From Vicugna pacos (lineage: Eukaryota > Chordata > Mammalia > Artiodactyla > Camelidae): a stretch of DNA of 64,000 bases. Positions within the stretch are counted from its first letter, which is position 1. Every line of letters starts with the position of its first letter. Below are positions 60,646-64,000 of the stretch, piece after piece. A program made the position numbers and the translations under genes. The DNA lies in NCBI RefSeq assembly GCF_048564905.1, contig NW_027328883.1:124001-188000 (forward strand). Reading direction: 5' to 3'. Under the pieces are notes generated by a model. That model was given only the letters and a program-made list of their open reading frames with translations, was not told the origin of the DNA and made no database searches.

Positions 60646-60763
60646 GTGACATTAAAAAGGTTCTTCATGCAAAGAGAAAAAGATTCTTAATGAATACCAA
60701 TGCTTCTGTCAAAACCATTAAGCAGAAAATTGAGCATGTTTGGAAAAGCCAGGAAGAACAAAG
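60646..60763 (+). CDS. SYCP3/FAM9/XLR-like (Cor1) gene, exon A
   Basis: 118-bp exon between an AG acceptor (atatag) and donor GTAACA. It encodes [14 protein letters not shown], then [20 protein letters not shown] up to a split Arg codon. Human SYCP3 has ADINKALLAKRKRLEMYTK and [17 protein letters not shown] at the same place (from memory). SYCP3 is a coiled-coil protein of the meiotic chromosome axis; FAM9 and XLR are X-linked relatives. Exon end phase fits the next exon exactly. No stop interrupts it. Upstream exons were not found, so the gene may be partial or a pseudogene. Confidence 0.82.
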
Positions 60764-61627
60764 GTAACAAACATTGTTGGTTATTAGAGCCAGAACCTGT
60801 GTGTCATTTCTTACTTCCTGTGAGTACAGATCAATTAAAATAATACTGTTTATACTGTTATCCCCTGTGTATTGGAGTCTCTGTTGGAAAATATATGTGG
60901 CTTGATTTTTATCTAAGCAAATAATTCCTTTAGTCTTATAACCTCATAAATTAATTGAAAGGAGAGGTTATTACTAGAGGTCAACCAAGACAACTATTTT
61001 TCTCCTTTCAAATTGTAATTGAGTCTTCTTAGTATTTAAGAAAAATTTGCTTTCCTTCTTGGAGTATGCTAGCTAAATAAAAGACAAATGTCTTGGGATA
61101 GTTAGCTGTATTCACTTATGTAGAAAAGGTGAATCTTATATTTAAATAATTTTAAACTTTACCTTTATTGGGTTCACCATTCTTTTGTACAAAATCTTTA
61201 TTGTGGCAGGGTGGGGGGAAATTGAAATACTCCCGTTTGGAAAGCTTGTAAGTGGATATGATATCCTCATTTGAGTCTACTTACCATGTCACAACCAGTA
61301 TGTTATTCAGTAAGAGAAAATGGAAAAAAAAACCCTTATAGATAAAGTGCATTTTTGGGGAAAATTTGTAGTGCAATAAATCTTCCTTAGTTTTCCAGCG
61401 CTAAGGCGTATGAGATAGCATCCATCTTAGATAGTTCAGGACAAATACTCAAGGAATGAGAGTAAAACATCCATTTTATTTTGCTGTTTCCCATCTGAAG
61501 ATTTGAGCTGTGATTGCCCCCTTCTCCCTTTATAGTATAATTTATGAGAAATCAATTTTGTTTTGAATGTGTTTACTTTTTGCTTAGCGATATGAAGTAT
61601 GACATTGCTCATTATTATGTTTTACAG
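60764..61627 (+). other. Intron between SYCP3-like exons A and B
   Basis: AT-rich, GT...AG bounded. No nested gene or clear mobile element recognised. Confidence 0.7.
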
Positions 61628-61727
61628 GCAGAAGCTTTATCGCGAATATTCTCAGCAGTTTTTGACTTTGTTTCTGGAGTGGGACATGGGTGTGCAGAAA
61701 ACCAAAGAAGAAGAGGAAAAACTAGCT
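61628..61727 (+). CDS. SYCP3/FAM9/XLR-like (Cor1) gene, exon B
   Basis: 100-bp exon after acceptor 'tgttttacag', with donor GTTAGT. It completes the Arg codon and reads [19 protein letters not shown], then [14 protein letters not shown]. Human SYCP3 continues [19 protein letters not shown] and then an acidic coiled-coil. The 864-bp intron (60764-61627) and phase 1 junction are consistent with a real spliced gene rather than a processed copy. The following exon, starting around the SYCP3 segment ILNMFRQQQK, was not seen before 64000. Confidence 0.85.
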
Positions 61728-61929
61728 GTTAGTATCAGGCTTCACTTCATAATTAATGTACTGTAACCAAGTCTCAAGTCATAGTGGAGAGCCTGGCCAT
61801 GTCTTAGACCCATAGACCTGAGCCAGGGCCCCGTTCCCATTGCTGGCTATGTGGTTGGGCCCCGATCAGAGAAAATCAGAGAAGTACAGGCACACACGAC
61901 ACTCACAGAAGCCCCTAGTTTTACTCCGT
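61728..61929. other. Intergenic or intronic, nothing recognised
   Basis: Short stretch right of exon B, probably intron of the SYCP3-like gene. No coding match seen. Confidence 0.5.
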
Positions 61930-62440
61930 CTCTTGGTTGGAATTCTTGCAGGTCCAAGTGACAGAAATTTGCCAGAGTACAGAAGAAGAATTTCCTGGTT
62001 TATCCAAAGAAGTCGAGGGGAGTTTAGCTCCAGATATAGCTGGATGGGCTGGGGAAAGGTTGTTCCAGCAGTGTCATCTGGGCTCTGTCTCCATCTCCCT
62101 AGTAGGCTTTCTCCATGGGATCTGCAAGAATGTGTCTTGTAATCCTAAATTCGCTATCTGTGTAGTAAACCCCCAGTGGGCTGAGACAGTCTTTCTCAGT
62201 AGCGTGGCGGGAAATTCCTCCGGAAGACTCTTACTCATCTAGTTTGGATCATTTGCTTATTCCTGAACCAGTCACTGCAGTCAGGGCATGGTTTACTCTC
62301 AACGGGCTGACTTGTATCACATTTGGGGGTAAGGATGGTGGAGGAGATGTTTGCCTTTTGAGGGCACAGGAGAAGACCTGGAATTGTTTCCTGACAGCGG
62401 GTCAGTGTGTGGACTAGGGAAATAGCATTGCCGAACAGCA
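61930..62440. repeat. Old interspersed repeat, family not assigned
   Basis: Wording such as 'gtccaagtgacagaaat', 'agctggatgggctgggg', 'gggctctgtctccatctccc' and 'attcctgaaccagtcactg' resembles a common old mammalian interspersed repeat, heavily diverged. I cannot name the family with confidence. Confidence 0.4.
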
Positions 62441-62790
62441 TTACAGTCCAACTTAGATGAGTGCCATAGTGATCACGAATTTAAAGTGAGACTTGTCTGC
62501 ATGGTTGTGGCTGAGCAGCTGGAGAATTGGATTTTCCAGGGTTAGGATGAGCCAGGCATGTGGACAGAGTGAAAAGGGGGCAAGGTATAAATGCAAGGGT
62601 ATAGGTATAGTGAGTGACCATGGCTCTAGCTGGGGAGGAGGAAACTGAGGACAGGGGGTGGAGAGAGGGGGCAGTGAAAAGTACTCAGTGCAGATGTCAG
62701 GTCCTGATAAGAGTACTGAGCTGTGGTACAAAAGAGAGTGAGCTACAAACATAGGGAGGTAGAGGTTGCATGTTGGGAAAAGTGGGGAAA
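62441..62790. other. Unique sequence, nothing recognised
   Basis: Purine-rich stretch with no convincing open frame or repeat. Confidence 0.5.
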
Positions 62791-63045
62791 CAGTGTAGTA
62801 CAGTGGTCAGGACCCTGGGCTCTGGAACCCGTGATGTTTGGGGTCCAATTCTGATTCGTCCAGTTACTGGCTGTGGAGCCATGGGCAGATTATGTATCTC
62901 TGTGTCTCAGTGTCCTCGCCTATGGAGGGGACATAATAAGGCTACCTACATCATAGGTTTGTTTTGAGGTAGATGAGTTCCTATGTGATAATTTTTCTTA
63001 AAATCTTCCAGAGCAGGACCTGACATATAGTTCCTACATGAGTTT
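62791..63045 (+). mobile_element. MIR SINE
   Basis: Matches the MIR consensus order: 'tagtacagtggtcaggac', 'gggctctgga', 'ttactggctgtg', 'catgggcagatt', 'ctctgtgtctcagt', 'cctacatcatag', then 'gcaggacctgacatatag'. Diverged, as expected for an ancient SINE. Confidence 0.88.
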
Positions 63046-63207
63046 GCTGTTTTTCGTATTATATAGATATTGCAGTTGTTGGGGGTGACAGGATCAAGGG
63101 AAAGAACATGTAAGTGAATGGCTAAACTAGGAGAGAGGACAAAATTGTTTTCGGAGATTAGGTCAAAGAACTCACAGAGTTTTGCATTATGGAAAGGTTC
63201 ATCTGCG

Positions 63208-63535
63208 GAAACAGACTCACAGACGTAGGAAACAAACTTATGGTTACAGCGGGGGCGGGGGGGAAGGGGTGGGAAGGGATAAATTGGGAGTTCAAGATTT
63301 GCAGATACTAACTGCTATATTTAAAATGGATAAACAACAAGTTTCTACTGTATAGCACAGGGAGCTATATTCAGTATCTTGTAGTAGCCTATAATGAAAA
63401 AGAATAGGGAAAGGAACGTATGTATGTAACTGTATGACTGAAACATTATGCTGTACACCAGAAATTGACACAACACTGTAAGCTAACTGTCCTTCAATTA
63501 AAGAAAAAACAACAACAACAACAAAGAAAGAAAGA
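63208..63535 (+). mobile_element. LINE-1 3' end, cetartiodactyl type
   Basis: L1 3' region with 'gaaacagactcacagacgta', a G-rich run near 63250, 'ctgtatagcacagggagct', 'atgctgtacaccagaaattg' and 'caacactgtaagctaactg', closing in a CAA-rich tail. This wording is characteristic of even-toed ungulates and whales, and the second half looks camelid. It is a younger family than the L1 inside the MAGE units. Confidence 0.88.
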
Positions 63536-64000
63536 TGAGAAGGCAAAAAACAAAAAAAGAGAAAGGTTTATCTTGTGCGGGTATTGATTGAATGACCAAG
63601 AATTATTACATGTTTGAATATTGTTAGGAAAGAATTTTTCTTAATTCTTAAATAGGGATAATTGCATAATTTAATTTATTTTTGGTAAGGAGGTGGTTGT
63701 AAGGGCCATCTGTGGATTTTGAAACTACCAAGAATTAAGACGCATGTTTTGAACATGGGTAAGAAAGGAAATTTCCTGTGTACAGCATTGTACTCGTACT
63801 CCTGGATACGCTACAGCATGCTCACCACCAAAACCAGTTTCCATCCGTCAGCATATAGTTGATCCCCTTTAATGTTATAAGACAATTTTACCACAATAAA
63901 GAGTAAATTTAAACAGGAAAGAAAGAAGGAAAGATCCTTCTAAATGACTGATGGATAGTATTATTACATGTGTTTGTATAGTGGTGGTAAACACAAATGT
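63536..64000. other. AT-rich flank, repeat-like piece
   Basis: No gene seen. The piece around 63815-63875 ('catgctcaccaccaaaacc...tttccatccgtcagc') reads like part of an old L1 3' region, but too little is present to name it. Confidence 0.4.

Noticed and set aside
61937-62242. 101-codon frame near the SYCP3-like exons
   Set aside because: Lies within an old interspersed repeat and does not resemble the next SYCP3 exon.

Overview
The window is mammalian X-type DNA from an even-toed ungulate. The LINE-1 3' end near 63,208-63,535 has the wording typical of cetartiodactyl L1s, and its last 100 bases look most like camelid copies (from memory, not searched). Everything from base 1 to about 59,570 is one head-to-tail tandem array. 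The right flank, 59,572-64,000, is AT-rich and not part of the repeat.

The array unit is about 7.3 kb (7,287-7,312 bp between successive stop codons). Nine units are seen: unit 0, cut by the left window edge, and units 1-8. Reading along the + strand, each unit holds: (i) a MAGE-A family gene on the minus strand, closest in wording to human MAGEA10/8/11, with an intact coding region in every complete copy; (ii) a small non-coding exon 2 and about 2.9 kb of GC-rich sub-repeats that form the gene's upstream part; (iii) a 1.04 kb spacer; and (iv) a 5'-truncated LINE-1 in + orientation whose 3' end meets the 3' end of the next MAGE gene. Unit 1 has a 100-N assembly gap (9,278-9,377) in place of about 2.66 kb of expected sequence.

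Splice signals place the start codon 47 codons inside the longest open frame. The predicted protein is therefore 342 aa in most copies, 336 aa in unit 3 and 340 aa in unit 4. It has an acidic and serine-rich N-terminus and one MAGE homology domain. Copies differ by only a few residues, in combinations that need recombination or gene conversion. The pattern is a young, homogenising cancer-testis type amplicon.

On the right flank two exons of a SYCP3/FAM9/XLR (Cor1) family gene lie on the + strand (60,646-60,763 and 61,628-61,727), followed by an unassigned old repeat, a MIR SINE and an L1 tail. This family, like MAGE-A, is linked to meiotic and germline cells and has X-linked members, so the neighbourhood looks germline-biased. 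I found no CRISPR, tRNA, rRNA or prokaryotic feature.
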